A stretch of 64,000 nt of DNA from Cochlodiniinecator piscidefendens (lineage in GTDB: Bacteria > Pseudomonadota > Alphaproteobacteria > Rhodobacterales > Rhodobacteraceae): positions 496,001 to 560,000 of the forward strand of contig NZ_JAAOIE010000002.1 in assembly GCF_011326755.1 (NCBI RefSeq). The letters are read 5' to 3'. This document shows, piece by piece, positions 36,815-45,606 of this stretch (position 1 is the stretch's first letter; every line of letters starts with the position of its first letter). The translations under genes were made by a program, and so were the position numbers. The notes below the pieces were generated by a model, which was not told where the DNA came from, did not search any database, and saw only the letters and a list, made by a program, of their open reading frames with translations.

Positions 36815-37798
36815 TTAGAAGAAGACAATCCGGCCGTGTGCTTCCGTATAGTCAATAGTTGGACCGGAAGGTACGATTCCAGACGGATTTAGTGCAGTGT
36901 GACTGCCATAGTAGTGTTGTTTAATATGAAAAAAGTTCACCGTTTCAGCTACACCCGGTTTACTATAAAGGTCGCGCACGTAGCCCCAAAGCATAACGTA
37001 GTCTCGAATACGGCGCAGATTGCATTTGAAATGACCGACATAGACCGGGTCAAACCGTACAAGTGTTGTGAAGAGCCGCCAATCCGCTTCTGTAATCTGG
37101 CTGTTGCCAAATAAATAACGCTGAGTGCTCAGGCGTTCTTCCAGCCAATCAAGAGTCTCAAACAACGGGGTAATAGCCTCTTCGTAGGCTTCCTGGGTAC
37201 CTGCGAAACCGGCTTTGTAAACACCGTTATTGACCGTATCGTAGATCCGAGTATTCACGGCATCTATATCTTCACGCAATTCTTCAGGATAATAGTCGCC
37301 TTCCTTGGCCCCAATTTCATCAAATTCAGAGTTGAACATACGGATGATGTCAGCAGACTCGTTTGACACGATAGAATTGGTCTTCTTATCCCAAAGCACA
37401 GGTACTGAGACGCGACCAGAATAGCCACCCTCAGCGGTAGTATAGACCTGATACAGAAACTCCGATCTGTTTATGCTATCAGGGACCACTCCTTCGCCGG
37501 GCGCAAAAGTCCAGCCGTTTTCCCCCATATGCCAGTGCACCACCGAGGTGGTAATCATGTCTTTTAGACCCTTTAATGCTCTGAAAATCAGAGTCCTGTG
37601 GGCCCAAGGACAGGCATATGATACATAAAGATGATATCGCTCAGCTTCTGCTTTGAAGCCTGCGTTTCCCGTCGGGCCCGCTTCGCCGTCTTTGGTGATC
37701 CAGTTGCGAAAATCGGTTTCCTTCCGCACAAACCTGCCTTTTGTAGCACTGGTGTCGATCCATTGATCAACCCATTTTCCGTCCTGTAACATACCCAT
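36815..37798 (-). CDS. Glutathionyl-hydroquinone reductase (Xi-class GST)
   Basis: A 327-residue cytoplasmic enzyme of the YqjG/PcpF family, which uses glutathione to reduce glutathionyl-hydroquinones. The active-site motif CPWAHRTLI is near residue 63, with YHLYVSYA before it, VPVLWDKKTNSIVSNESADI in the glutathione-binding part and the C-terminal GST domain (RYLFGNSQITEADWRLFTTL). The ATG has GAGGA 8 nt upstream. It is flanked by the HxlR regulator and a SnoaL-like gene on the same strand. Confidence 0.93.
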   Translation of the reverse strand: MGMLQDGKWVDQWIDTSATKGRFVRKETDFRNWITKDGEAGPTGNAGFKAEAERYHLYVSYACPWAHRTLIFRALKGLKDMITTSVVHWHMGENGWTFAPGEGVVPDSINRSEFLYQVYTTAEGGYSGRVSVPVLWDKKTNSIVSNESADIIRMFNSEFDEIGAKEGDYYPEELREDIDAVNTRIYDTVNNGVYKAGFAGTQEAYEEAITPLFETLDWLEERLSTQRYLFGNSQITEADWRLFTTLVRFDPVYVGHFKCNLRRIRDYVMLWGYVRDLYSKPGVAETVNFFHIKQHYYGSHTALNPSGIVPSGPTIDYTEAHGRIVFF

Positions 37799-37855
37799 TT
37801 TAAGTTCCTCTTACTCTTTAGCCGTTCGGCTGGCTTGCCAAACTGTTTAGTCAGA

Positions 37856-38311
37856 TCATTTGCGATAGCTCAGGGAAGTGACAGTTCCACTACGGGCTGC
37901 ATTAGTTTCCATACCCTGAACAACATCGGTGTTTTGAGCAGTCAGGATGTGCCAGCCGTCATTCTGGCGTTGAACGACAAAGACCATGATGGCTATTCGT
38001 GGATCCAACGTTTGCCCTTGCTTGTCAATTTGCCCAATCAGCTTGCATCGCGCGTGTACGACGGCAATTCCATCGGTGATCTGCCGGACTTTGGTGCGCC
38101 GGACCTCAACTGTGGAATGCCGAAAAAATGTGCCTAACCCGTAGTCGTGCGCCTTTTCGATGTCAGTCCGGTTATTCCACCAAAGCCCGACGACGTTTAC
38201 AAAGTCGGCATCTTCTACAAACAAAGATGCTAGGCCGGCTGCGTTCCGAGCATTCCAATAGGCAACAAAGGCGCGTGGGACATTTTCAGGTAAATCAGGA
38301 ATAGGCATCAA
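37856..38311 (-). CDS. SnoaL-like/DUF4440 protein
   Basis: A 151-residue protein of the NTF2-like fold (SgcJ/EcaC group). Typical stretches are AYWNARNAAGLASLFVEDADFVNV near the N-terminus, ITDGIAVVHARCKLIG in the middle and GWHILTAQNTDV at the end. Members are small enzymes or ligand-binding proteins with varied roles, so no activity is assigned. Its start overlaps the stop of the hemerythrin-like gene by about 17 nt. An ATG one codon in would also serve. Confidence 0.8.
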   Translation of the reverse strand: MMPIPDLPENVPRAFVAYWNARNAAGLASLFVEDADFVNVVGLWWNNRTDIEKAHDYGLGTFFRHSTVEVRRTKVRQITDGIAVVHARCKLIGQIDKQGQTLDPRIAIMVFVVQRQNDGWHILTAQNTDVVQGMETNAARSGTVTSLSYRK

Positions 38312-38876
38312 GCACCGCCGGTATCAGGACGTCTTCTTCGTCTTCTGTGTGAAGAGTAAGAATTCTAGAGAGAATTTTTGCCTGTTCTAAAGCCTTGTCA
38401 ATTTGCATCTTACCCGCGCCTTTGCGTCGGAGTTGGGCAAAAACAACTTCGGATTGGTACAACGTATCATTTAGAAAAACGTGGTCTTTTTCCAAGAGAT
38501 CAATTGCATTAGTCAGCTGCGGGAAGCGGGCCATAAAGCCGGGGAGCACATTCACATCCTCATAATTGTGGTGGTGGTGTACATGAGCCACCAAATCAAG
38601 ACCAAGCTGAGCCATGCCCGAGTTGGCAATTAGGTATTCCGAACCGCTTTCAGATCCATCCAAAATACGCTCAAAACCTTTGATAAGTCGATTGCACGCA
38701 TCAGAAATGACGCGGTGCAAGCGCAACACATGCATCGGCCATTCTTGAAAATGTCGGTAGTTGCCCCATTCGCTTCGTTCAATGGGAAACAAACCATCAA
38801 TCAGGTCAGCATTAATACGACCGCGCGATAACAGGTGAAATTTAGGATCTTGGTAGTCAATGTCAGTCATGGCCAT
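38295..38876 (-). CDS. Hemerythrin-like domain protein
   Basis: A 193-residue helical protein whose His/Glu residues fit a hemerythrin-type metal site: HVLRLHRVISDACNRL, VAHVHHHHNYEDVNVLPGF, LLEKDHVFLND and LTLHTEDEEDVLIPAVL. Such domains bind di-iron and can sense or carry O2, NO or iron. The spacing is not that of a classical hemerythrin, so binding of metal is inferred. First gene in a run with the SnoaL-like gene. Confidence 0.82.
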   Translation of the reverse strand: MAMTDIDYQDPKFHLLSRGRINADLIDGLFPIERSEWGNYRHFQEWPMHVLRLHRVISDACNRLIKGFERILDGSESGSEYLIANSGMAQLGLDLVAHVHHHHNYEDVNVLPGFMARFPQLTNAIDLLEKDHVFLNDTLYQSEVVFAQLRRKGAGKMQIDKALEQAKILSRILTLHTEDEEDVLIPAVLDAYS

Positions 38877-38937
38877 CCCAGTTCAAACACTTCGTCAAAG
38901 CAGTAAGCATCTTGGCAAAACATTTGACGACAACAAA

Positions 38938-38961
38938 ACCCGCCCCGAGGTTGGGGCGGGT
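38938..38961 (-). terminator. Intrinsic terminator after the hydrolase gene
   Basis: A 9-bp stem ACCCGCCCC/GGGGCGGGT with a 6-nt loop; on the minus strand it runs into TTTGTTG. It ends transcription of the Tat-exported hydrolase before the hemerythrin-like operon. Confidence 0.88.
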
Positions 38962-38982
38962 CTTTCCGCTAGCAAACTCGCA

Positions 38983-39921
38983 TCATGCGTTTGCGATCAG
39001 AATTTCCGCTAGTTCCTTTGGCTTTGAGAACATTACTTCGTGTGAAGAAACAATATCGACCATGTTGGTTGGAGAGTTCGGCCAGGTCGCGTTCATGTCA
39101 TCAACGATTGCTGCGCCAACTTCTGGCACAACGGCAAAGTCCTCGGTACAACGCACATAGGTTTTCTTGATGTTTGAGAAACCTTCGGCAAATTCGGGCA
39201 CGTGGTTGTGCTTTGACGCTGGGGAGTCTGGTGTTAACAGATTTCTGACGGAGCTCAGCAGGTCGTCATCAACGTCGGCCGCAAGAGCTGCCTTGAAGGT
39301 TGCCAGGTACTCTGGATCAGTTGAACGCGGGTCTACGCGAAATGCGCCAACTGTTGCAGGATCTGCCAAAATAAGTGGCCACAGCTTCGCTTTTTCTTGC
39401 TGAGCAGGCAGAGCAAAATATGCACCAGACGGCTTTTCACCAACTGGCGCGACCGCCGCAACGTAGTGCAGACCTTGGAATTTTTCAGGTTCCTTTGCCG
39501 CAGCAAAGGTGATAGGCACACCGCCCGAAGAGTGACCCACTGCAATCACTTTGGTTGCGCCCATTGCAATCGCACGATTGGCCCCCTCGACGACGGCATC
39601 AGCGTATTCGTCTGCCTCAATAGACGCAAACTTTGAAACTTCAGTAGCAAAAGCTACCGGATCCAGCGGTCGTTGTTCGAAACTTCTTGGAATACCGGCG
39701 TCCAAACCGTTGCCGGGAAGGTCGATAGACACTGTCATGTGCCCCGCATCGTTCAAGTGTTTTGCAACCAACTCCCAACTCCAGCCACCATGCCACGAAC
39801 CGTGAACCAGCACGAAGGCGGTTACTTCGTTTCCAGAATCTTGCTGAGCTTGGGCAGCTTGACCTGACGCTGCTGCTATTGCCGAAACTCCGGCGAATCT
39901 CAAAAATGATCTACGTTCCAT
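38983..39921 (-). CDS. Tat-exported alpha/beta hydrolase
   Basis: A 312-residue secreted hydrolase. The N-terminus MERRSFLRFAGVSAIAAASG is a twin-arginine-type signal (RRSFLRF). The mature protein has the oxyanion segment FVLVHGSWHGGWSW, the nucleophile elbow GHSSGG and the final catalytic histidine in SSHEVMFSKP, as in the EstC/methylesterase-like branch of the alpha/beta hydrolases. Substrate unknown. I use the second ATG because AAGGA then has proper spacing (6 nt). It is alone between a terminator and the SemiSWEET gene. Confidence 0.85.
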   Translation of the reverse strand: MERRSFLRFAGVSAIAAASGQAAQAQQDSGNEVTAFVLVHGSWHGGWSWELVAKHLNDAGHMTVSIDLPGNGLDAGIPRSFEQRPLDPVAFATEVSKFASIEADEYADAVVEGANRAIAMGATKVIAVGHSSGGVPITFAAAKEPEKFQGLHYVAAVAPVGEKPSGAYFALPAQQEKAKLWPLILADPATVGAFRVDPRSTDPEYLATFKAALAADVDDDLLSSVRNLLTPDSPASKHNHVPEFAEGFSNIKKTYVRCTEDFAVVPEVGAAIVDDMNATWPNSPTNMVDIVSSHEVMFSKPKELAEILIANA

Positions 39922-40177
39922 TTTCATTCCTTAGTATGTGCGGTCATCGTTTCTCAAACATTTCGAACCGATTTCATGTCAAACTAGGTAGTCCGGTTGC
40001 TGAAAGGAAGTAGGCACTATTTTGATACTAAGGAACCATTGGCGCGAATGATTAACGGGGCAAATAATTTAGCTATTGCCCAATCTTACGTAACATGTGC
40101 TTGTATTCAGAAGAGTCGGATTTTTCCTCGCATGGTCAGGAGTAAGCACGATTATTATTCGGCATAGGATTTGCAAC

Positions 40178-40441
40178 ATGCATGCACTACCTGACATCGT
40201 TGGATATTTGGCCGCAATTATTGGTACAATTTGCTGGATTCCACAGACTATTAAGGCTTGGACGACGAAGGAGACCAAAGACCTTTCGATCTGGGCAAAT
40301 ATACTGGTGCTTTTGACGATTACGCTGTGGTTCATCTACGGTATTTTGATCGGGTCAATACCACTAATTTTAGGGAACTTGATCTCTATCTGCGCTGTCG
40401 GCGCGATTGTAATCGCAATTTTCCGATTTCGCTCTCAATAG
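40178..40441 (+). CDS. SemiSWEET (MtN3/PQ-loop) transporter
   Basis: An 87-residue protein with three hydrophobic segments and the PQ-loop motif: IVGYLAAIIGTICWIPQTIK, then TKETKDLSIWANILVLLTIT, and IPLILGNLISICAVGAIVIA. This is the size and layout of bacterial SemiSWEETs, which form dimers and move sugars across the membrane. The start ATG has AGGAT 8 nt before it; the frame is open further upstream but without a site. It is a lone gene with gene-free sequence on both sides. Confidence 0.87.
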   Translation: MHALPDIVGYLAAIIGTICWIPQTIKAWTTKETKDLSIWANILVLLTITLWFIYGILIGSIPLILGNLISICAVGAIVIAIFRFRSQ

Positions 40442-40964
40442 GATTTGGTGCGGAGGACGATGTAATCACAATTGCGATGACTTAAAAAGGTCTACTGAGA
40501 TAAGCAGTATGCGTCGATAGAGTGCGGACGGATTGTACGTCTAGTTATTCCGAGTAACACAGATGTTATGCCTCAAGGGCATCGGGACCTCCTAAAGAAA
40601 CACCAGACTGTAGCATACAACACCGGTTAACTTCCACTTTGGGCTGAACGCGCGACTTTGCAAAGATCACTATCTGCCCAAAGCTGCCGACGACGGCTGT
40701 CAGCCCAAAGTAACCATGGCGCAGCGTTTGCAAATTCGAATACTGCAGATGCATTAAGTTTGTCTCGATTTCCCTTGAGCGGACATTCAAGTTATCACAA
40801 ACAGGCTTTAGCCATTAACGGCGGGTTAGAGCAGGAAAATGACATTTGAAAAGTTACTTGGACGGCCCAAAGCTCCCGTTGGTGGACTAAGGCTTCGGCG
40901 TTATGCCATTCTCTCAAGGCAGCCGTTCGATTATCTTTAAAGTCTTTTCAGGGGATCATTAATC
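40442..40964. other. Gene-free stretch before mdeB
   Basis: A 523-bp gap with no supported gene. Short frames on both strands lack ribosome sites. It contains patches such as AAAGCTGCC (near 40680) that also occur in the gap before znuB (near 29186), hinting at degenerate dispersed sequence. No terminator of mdeB is obvious. Confidence 0.5.
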
Positions 40965-43343
40965 TTAGTCAGCAACGGCAGTGTTGCGAGAAAATTTGCG
41001 GCCATATGACAATTCGCTGGCAGATTGTGTGAGGGCCTCAGCATCGATACGGAAATGACGATATAGATCGGCAATCGATCCGGTTTGACCAAAGTGTTCA
41101 ACCCCATGCGAAACGGTTTTATGTCCGTGAACAGAGCCAAGCCAAGACAGGGTCGCCGGGTGGCCATCAATCACTGTGATCACGATGCAGTGAGCTGGCA
41201 GGTCTTCCAGCAAGGTTTCGATGTGGGCCTGAGCTTCAATCACACCATTGGCACGCGCCCGCTGTGCAGCGGTCCAGCCTGCGTTCAAGCGATCTGCGGA
41301 TGTGACAGCCAAAACACCTACATCGCGACGGCCTTGTGCAATTGCTCCGGCCGCTTTGATCGCCTCAGATCCAACAGCCCCCTGATAGGCAATCACAACT
41401 TCACAATTTGGGCCAGGCTTGCGCAACCAATAAGCGCCATCAATGGCCCCCTGACGAAAGTCATCATCCACGCGCTTTCCCGGTTGTTCAATCGGGTTGG
41501 TTGTCAGACGCAGATAAACAGAGCCGCCGGTTTCATCCCGCAACCAGGTGCGTTCATCCGGATCACCTTCGCCGTCCTTTTGCATGTGCCTGAACCCCCA
41601 TTCCATGATGACCGCTAGCTCATCCACAAAAGCCGGCTCAAACGACGCAAGCCCATCCTGTGCCATACCAATGAGAGGGGCGTTGATGGATTGATGCGCG
41701 CCGCCTTCCGGGGCAAGTGTCACGCCGGATGGCGTTCCCACGATCATAAAGCGCGCATCCTGATAGCAGGCATAGTTCAGCGCATCGAGACCGCGGGCAA
41801 CAAAGGGATCATAAACCGTGCCGATGGGGATCAGGCGCTTGCCAAATAGAGAATGGGACAGGCCCGCAGCTGCGAGCAGCAGGAACAGGTTCATCTCAGC
41901 GATGCCCAACTCAATATGCTGACCTTCCGGGGCGAATTCCCATTTCGCCGTGGACGGGATGTTTTCCGCCTTGAATGTGTCCGCCTGATGGGCGCGCGCA
42001 AACAGTTTGCGACGATTGACCCAAGGCCCCAGATTAGTTGTGCCGGTTACATCAGGGGATGTGGTCACGATGCGTTCGGCAAGCAGGCTGTCGCCTTTGG
42101 ACAGGTCATCCAATATCTTACCAAAGGCCATCTGCGTGGACATTTCGCGGTCCGCTGTCAGCGACAGTTCTGGCACATCAATCACATCGTCAGAATAACG
42201 TCGTGTGCCTTTGGAAAAGAACTGGGCATTCCTTAGGGTATTGTCGAAAGCATCACGGTCCGTGATGGTCGCGTATTTGTCCCATTCCTTCCCTTCAGCC
42301 ACGCCCATATGTTTTTGCCAGGCAGCCATCTGCGTCTTGTTCATCAACCCGCCATGATTGTCTTTATGGCCTGCAATCGGTGTACCCCAACCCTTAACGG
42401 TATAAGCCAGAAAACAAACGGGGCGGTCGTGATCAATCGCGGCGAATGTATCCGCCATCGTGCTTACGCAATTGCCGCCAAGGTTTTCCATCAAAGCAGC
42501 CAGTTCCGCGTCACTGCGCTTTGCGATCAACGCGGTGACATCCCCCTGGTCCCCCAATGTATCCATCAGCCGTTCGCGCCAGACCGCACCCCCCATAAAG
42601 GTCAGGGCTGAATACAGCTGGTTGGGGCAGTTATCGATCCAGTCGCGCAGCTTGTCACCGCCGGGTTCTTCAAAGGCCGCACGTTGCAAGGCGCCATATT
42701 TGACGCGGACAACATCCCAGCCAAAGGCATCAAAGATCTTTTCAACACGCTGAAACAAGCCTTCGCGCACAACACCATCCAGGGACTGGCGGTTGTAATC
42801 AATGACCCACCAGCAATTGCGCAGGTCGTTTTTCCAGCCCTCTTGCAAGGCCTCGTAAATGTTGCCTTCGTCCAGTTCCGCATCACCGACCAGAGCGATC
42901 ATGCGACCCATATCCTGATCCTTGCCCCAGGATTTCGCCTGAACATAATCCTGAACAATGGAAGCAAATGACGTGATCGCAACGCCAAGACCAACGGACC
43001 CGGTTGAGAAATCCACATCATCGATATCTTTGGTGCGTGACGGATAGCTTTGCACACCGCCAAGCCCGCGAAAGTTTTCCATTTTCTCGCGGGTTTGATT
43101 CCCCATAAGGTATTGAATTGCGTGAAATATCGGTGACGCATGGGGTTTCACAGCAACCCGATCTTCCGAGCGCAATGTGTGAAAATACAGCGCGGTCATG
43201 ATCGAAACCATAGAGGCTGAAGATGCCTGATGTCCGCCCACCTTGATGCCATCTGCTTTCGGGCGAATGTGGTTTGCGTTGTGGATCATCCAATGGGACA
43301 GCCACAGCAAACGTTGCTCAATGGTTTTCAGATCATCATGCAT
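40965..43343 (-). CDS. mdeB: AceE-like 2-oxoacid dehydrogenase E1 (MdeB-like)
   Basis: A 792-residue ThDP enzyme of the homodimeric pyruvate-dehydrogenase E1 (AceE)/transketolase type. Seen: GGHQASSASMVSIMTALYFH near residue 37, the ThDP motif ALVGDAELDEGNIYEAL ... WWVIDYNRQSLDGVV (about 149-192), and the second half with GQHIELGIAEMNLFLLLAAAG. In Pseudomonas putida the mdeA-mdeB pair couples methionine gamma-lyase with an E1 acting on 2-oxobutyrate; the same gene order here supports that substrate. No E2 or E3 gene is near, so it would use those of another complex. A clear AAGGAG site lies 11 nt after mdeA. Confidence 0.85.
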   Translation of the reverse strand: MHDDLKTIEQRLLWLSHWMIHNANHIRPKADGIKVGGHQASSASMVSIMTALYFHTLRSEDRVAVKPHASPIFHAIQYLMGNQTREKMENFRGLGGVQSYPSRTKDIDDVDFSTGSVGLGVAITSFASIVQDYVQAKSWGKDQDMGRMIALVGDAELDEGNIYEALQEGWKNDLRNCWWVIDYNRQSLDGVVREGLFQRVEKIFDAFGWDVVRVKYGALQRAAFEEPGGDKLRDWIDNCPNQLYSALTFMGGAVWRERLMDTLGDQGDVTALIAKRSDAELAALMENLGGNCVSTMADTFAAIDHDRPVCFLAYTVKGWGTPIAGHKDNHGGLMNKTQMAAWQKHMGVAEGKEWDKYATITDRDAFDNTLRNAQFFSKGTRRYSDDVIDVPELSLTADREMSTQMAFGKILDDLSKGDSLLAERIVTTSPDVTGTTNLGPWVNRRKLFARAHQADTFKAENIPSTAKWEFAPEGQHIELGIAEMNLFLLLAAAGLSHSLFGKRLIPIGTVYDPFVARGLDALNYACYQDARFMIVGTPSGVTLAPEGGAHQSINAPLIGMAQDGLASFEPAFVDELAVIMEWGFRHMQKDGEGDPDERTWLRDETGGSVYLRLTTNPIEQPGKRVDDDFRQGAIDGAYWLRKPGPNCEVVIAYQGAVGSEAIKAAGAIAQGRRDVGVLAVTSADRLNAGWTAAQRARANGVIEAQAHIETLLEDLPAHCIVITVIDGHPATLSWLGSVHGHKTVSHGVEHFGQTGSIADLYRHFRIDAEALTQSASELSYGRKFSRNTAVAD

Positions 43344-43354
43344 GGTTGCGCTCC

Positions 43355-44560
43355 TTAGGCTGCTTTGCTTACGGATGGTTTTGGCAGTGCTTGCACGATA
43401 TCGGCGATCACATCATCGACGCCTTCAAGCCCAATGGAGAGACGTACAAGCCCTTCGCTGATCCCATGCAACGCGCGTTCTTCGGGGGTATAGGTCGAAT
43501 GAGTCATGCTGGCGGGGTGTTGCACCAGTGTTTCCGCATCGCCCAAAGACACAGCACGCGTGATCATCTTCAGCTTGTTCATCATGGCGCAACCAGCTTC
43601 ATACCCGCCTTCCAGTTCAAAGGCAATCATGCCCCCGAACTGCAACATCTGACGCCGGGCCACATCACGCTGTTCAAAACTCTCCAGCCCCGGATACCAG
43701 ACCTTTTGCACGCCATGAGACTGTTCCAACGTCACGGCCACAGTGGCGGCGCTGGAACAATGGCGATCCATGCGCAGCTCTAGTGTTTTCAACCCCCGCA
43801 GGATCAGCATCGCATTGAAAGGCGCCATCACGGCCCCAGTCATATCTTTCATACCGTACAGGCGGATTTGAGTGACCAGTTCTTCGGATCCCGCAAGAAG
43901 CCCGGCAACAACATCACCATGCCCGCCAAGGTATTTGGTGGCGGAATGCAGAACGATGTCCGCACCATGGGTGATCGGCTGTGTCAGATAGGGCGTCGCA
44001 TACGTATTATCGACAACCACATAGGCGTTATTGGCGTGTGCAATGCCTGAAACGGCCTGAATATCGACCAAACGCATATTGGGATTGGCGGGGGTCTCAA
44101 AATACACGACTTTTGTTTTATCACTGATCGCGGCCGTCAGATTTTCAGGATTGGTCAAGTCCACATGCGTGACAGTCACGCCAAATTTGGCTAGCCCATG
44201 CTGCATGAAAGAGAATGTGCAGCCATATAGCGTTTTATCAAGAATGATCTCATCATCTGGCGCAAGAAGTGTCCACATGGTTGCCGTGATCGCCCCCATG
44301 CCTGAAGCGAGGGCAAGACCTGCCTCCGCACCTTCCAGAACCGCTATGCGTTTTTCAAGCAGAGTGCAGGTTGGATTGGAAATGCGCGAATAGATGTGTC
44401 CAGCACGTTCACCTGCAAACATCTCACCACCGGCTTCGGCGGTTTCAAAAGCGAAAGTCGACGTCAGGTGCAGTGGAGGTGTCAAAGCGCCCTCATTCTC
44501 CATCGGATCATATCCGTAGTGGATTGCTCGGGTGGAAAAGCTTTCAGGGTGATTGCGCAT
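43355..44560 (-). CDS. mdeA: Methionine gamma-lyase
   Basis: Splits methionine to methanethiol, ammonia and 2-oxobutyrate. The 401-residue PLP enzyme of the Cys/Met family has the PLP lysine in SATKYLGGHGD (Lys209) and the motif LYGCTFSF with Tyr112 and Cys114. These match Tyr114 and Cys116 of P. putida MGL; the cysteine is a marker of true methionine gamma-lyases and is lacking in most cystathionine lyases. It is divergent from the Lrp-type gene and 11 nt ahead of mdeB. Confidence 0.92.
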   Translation of the reverse strand: MRNHPESFSTRAIHYGYDPMENEGALTPPLHLTSTFAFETAEAGGEMFAGERAGHIYSRISNPTCTLLEKRIAVLEGAEAGLALASGMGAITATMWTLLAPDDEIILDKTLYGCTFSFMQHGLAKFGVTVTHVDLTNPENLTAAISDKTKVVYFETPANPNMRLVDIQAVSGIAHANNAYVVVDNTYATPYLTQPITHGADIVLHSATKYLGGHGDVVAGLLAGSEELVTQIRLYGMKDMTGAVMAPFNAMLILRGLKTLELRMDRHCSSAATVAVTLEQSHGVQKVWYPGLESFEQRDVARRQMLQFGGMIAFELEGGYEAGCAMMNKLKMITRAVSLGDAETLVQHPASMTHSTYTPEERALHGISEGLVRLSIGLEGVDDVIADIVQALPKPSVSKAA

Positions 44561-44638
44561 GCTACGGCTCCATTGGTCAATAAGAACATGATAAGTGCCC
44601 AGATCAATTGAGTGTTGCTAAAATTGTCTTATTACTGC

Positions 44639-44658
44639 CTAATATTAGCATAATATGC
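44639..44658. promoter_or_regulatory. Tandem palindromes between mdeA and mdeR
   Basis: Two perfect inverted repeats touch each other: CTAATATTAG (44639-44648) and GCATAATATGC (44648-44658). They lie in the 114-nt divergent gap, ending 16 nt before the mdeR GTG. They are good candidates for the binding site of the Lrp-type regulator. Confidence 0.6.
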
Positions 44659-44674
44659 CATAGAAAGGGCAAAA

Positions 44675-45136
44675 GTGGATAATAAAGACCAACGCATCAT
44701 ACGCGCTCTTCAACGTGAAGGCCGCATGACAAATCAGGATCTGGCCGCTGAGGTGAATCTTTCGCCATCCCCCTGTCTCCGGCGGGTAAAGCTGCTGGAG
44801 CAAAGTGGCGTCATCAGGGGCTATAGCGCTGATATCGATGCAGAGGCCTATGGGTTGGGCGTCACAGTATTTGTGCGCGTAAGCCTTGCCGATCATACCG
44901 AAGCAACGGTGAAACAGTTCGAAAGTGATATCGAACGCGTGGATCAAGTCCTTGAATGCTATGTGATGACAGGATCCTCAGACTATCTCTTAAGGGTTGT
45001 TGTTGCGGACCTTGCGGACTACGAAAAATTCGTACGCCAAAAACTTCATCCCATCGGTGGCGTCGCCTCTTTGGACAGTAGTTTCGTCTATGGAGTGGTC
45101 AAAAAAACCAACGTCCTTCCGATGTTAATTGAATGA
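44675..45136 (+). CDS. mdeR: Lrp/AsnC-family regulator (MdeR-like)
   Basis: A 153-residue Lrp-type regulator. N-terminal helix-turn-helix GRMTNQDLAAEVNLSPSPCLRRVKLLE, then the RAM effector domain with VFVRVSLADHTEATVKQFES and VMTGSSDYLLRVVVADLADYE. The start is a GTG with AAAGGG before it. Divergent from mdeA, as mdeR is in P. putida, so it is likely to activate methionine catabolism in response to methionine or a related amino acid. Confidence 0.88.
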   Translation: MDNKDQRIIRALQREGRMTNQDLAAEVNLSPSPCLRRVKLLEQSGVIRGYSADIDAEAYGLGVTVFVRVSLADHTEATVKQFESDIERVDQVLECYVMTGSSDYLLRVVVADLADYEKFVRQKLHPIGGVASLDSSFVYGVVKKTNVLPMLIE

Positions 45137-45390
45137 TCTCATCGCACATCATCCTTTTACCAAGGAACATCGATTGGCCAGACAGGCATATGTTTACTGT
45201 CCGCATGCAATGTCTAGGCGAACAGAAGCACGCAGTCGTTATGCCGCTCATCCATGAGCCAGAACATGAATAAATGCAGTCCAGCCTGTTTCGTCGGAGA
45301 AACGACCCAAATGCAGCAATCAGATTTGCTTCCTATGGTATTCCTGCCATGTATGTCCGCAATGACAGATGATATCTTTAGCCCTCGTGC

Positions 45391-45606
45391 ATGCTGTTCG
45401 TGCAGGCAGCACAGGTCATCATGATGCGGCTAAAGAATTGGCATAAGTTCAGTTTTGGCGCGTGGTTGGAGGCTGCGGCGACGCGCATGCAGCACAACAA
45501 ATTGGGTGTGGCGTTGGCCAACAAGCTGGCCCGCATAGCTTGGAGCGTTCTCAACTCAGGCAAATACTTTGATTGGAAAGAAAAGGAATTTGCGACCGCG
45601 ATTTGA
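45391..45606 (+). pseudogene. IS110-family transposase remnant (C-terminal end)
   Basis: Codes about 70 residues that match the tail of IS110/IS1111-type transposases: LFVQAAQVIMMRLKNWHKFS, FGAWLEAAATRM and HNKLGVALANKLARIAWSVL. The rest of the transposase (about 250-330 residues, with the DEDD catalytic part) is missing upstream. No terminal repeats are seen. It marks an old insertion beside the mde cluster. Confidence 0.72.

Noticed and set aside
40566-40790. 74-residue minus-strand frame in the gap before mdeB
   Set aside because: No ribosome site or motif. It resembles other decayed intergenic sequence in the window.
44561-44674. SAM-type riboswitch before mdeA or mdeR
   Set aside because: The gap is short and AT-rich, with palindromes rather than the conserved helices of a SAM riboswitch.
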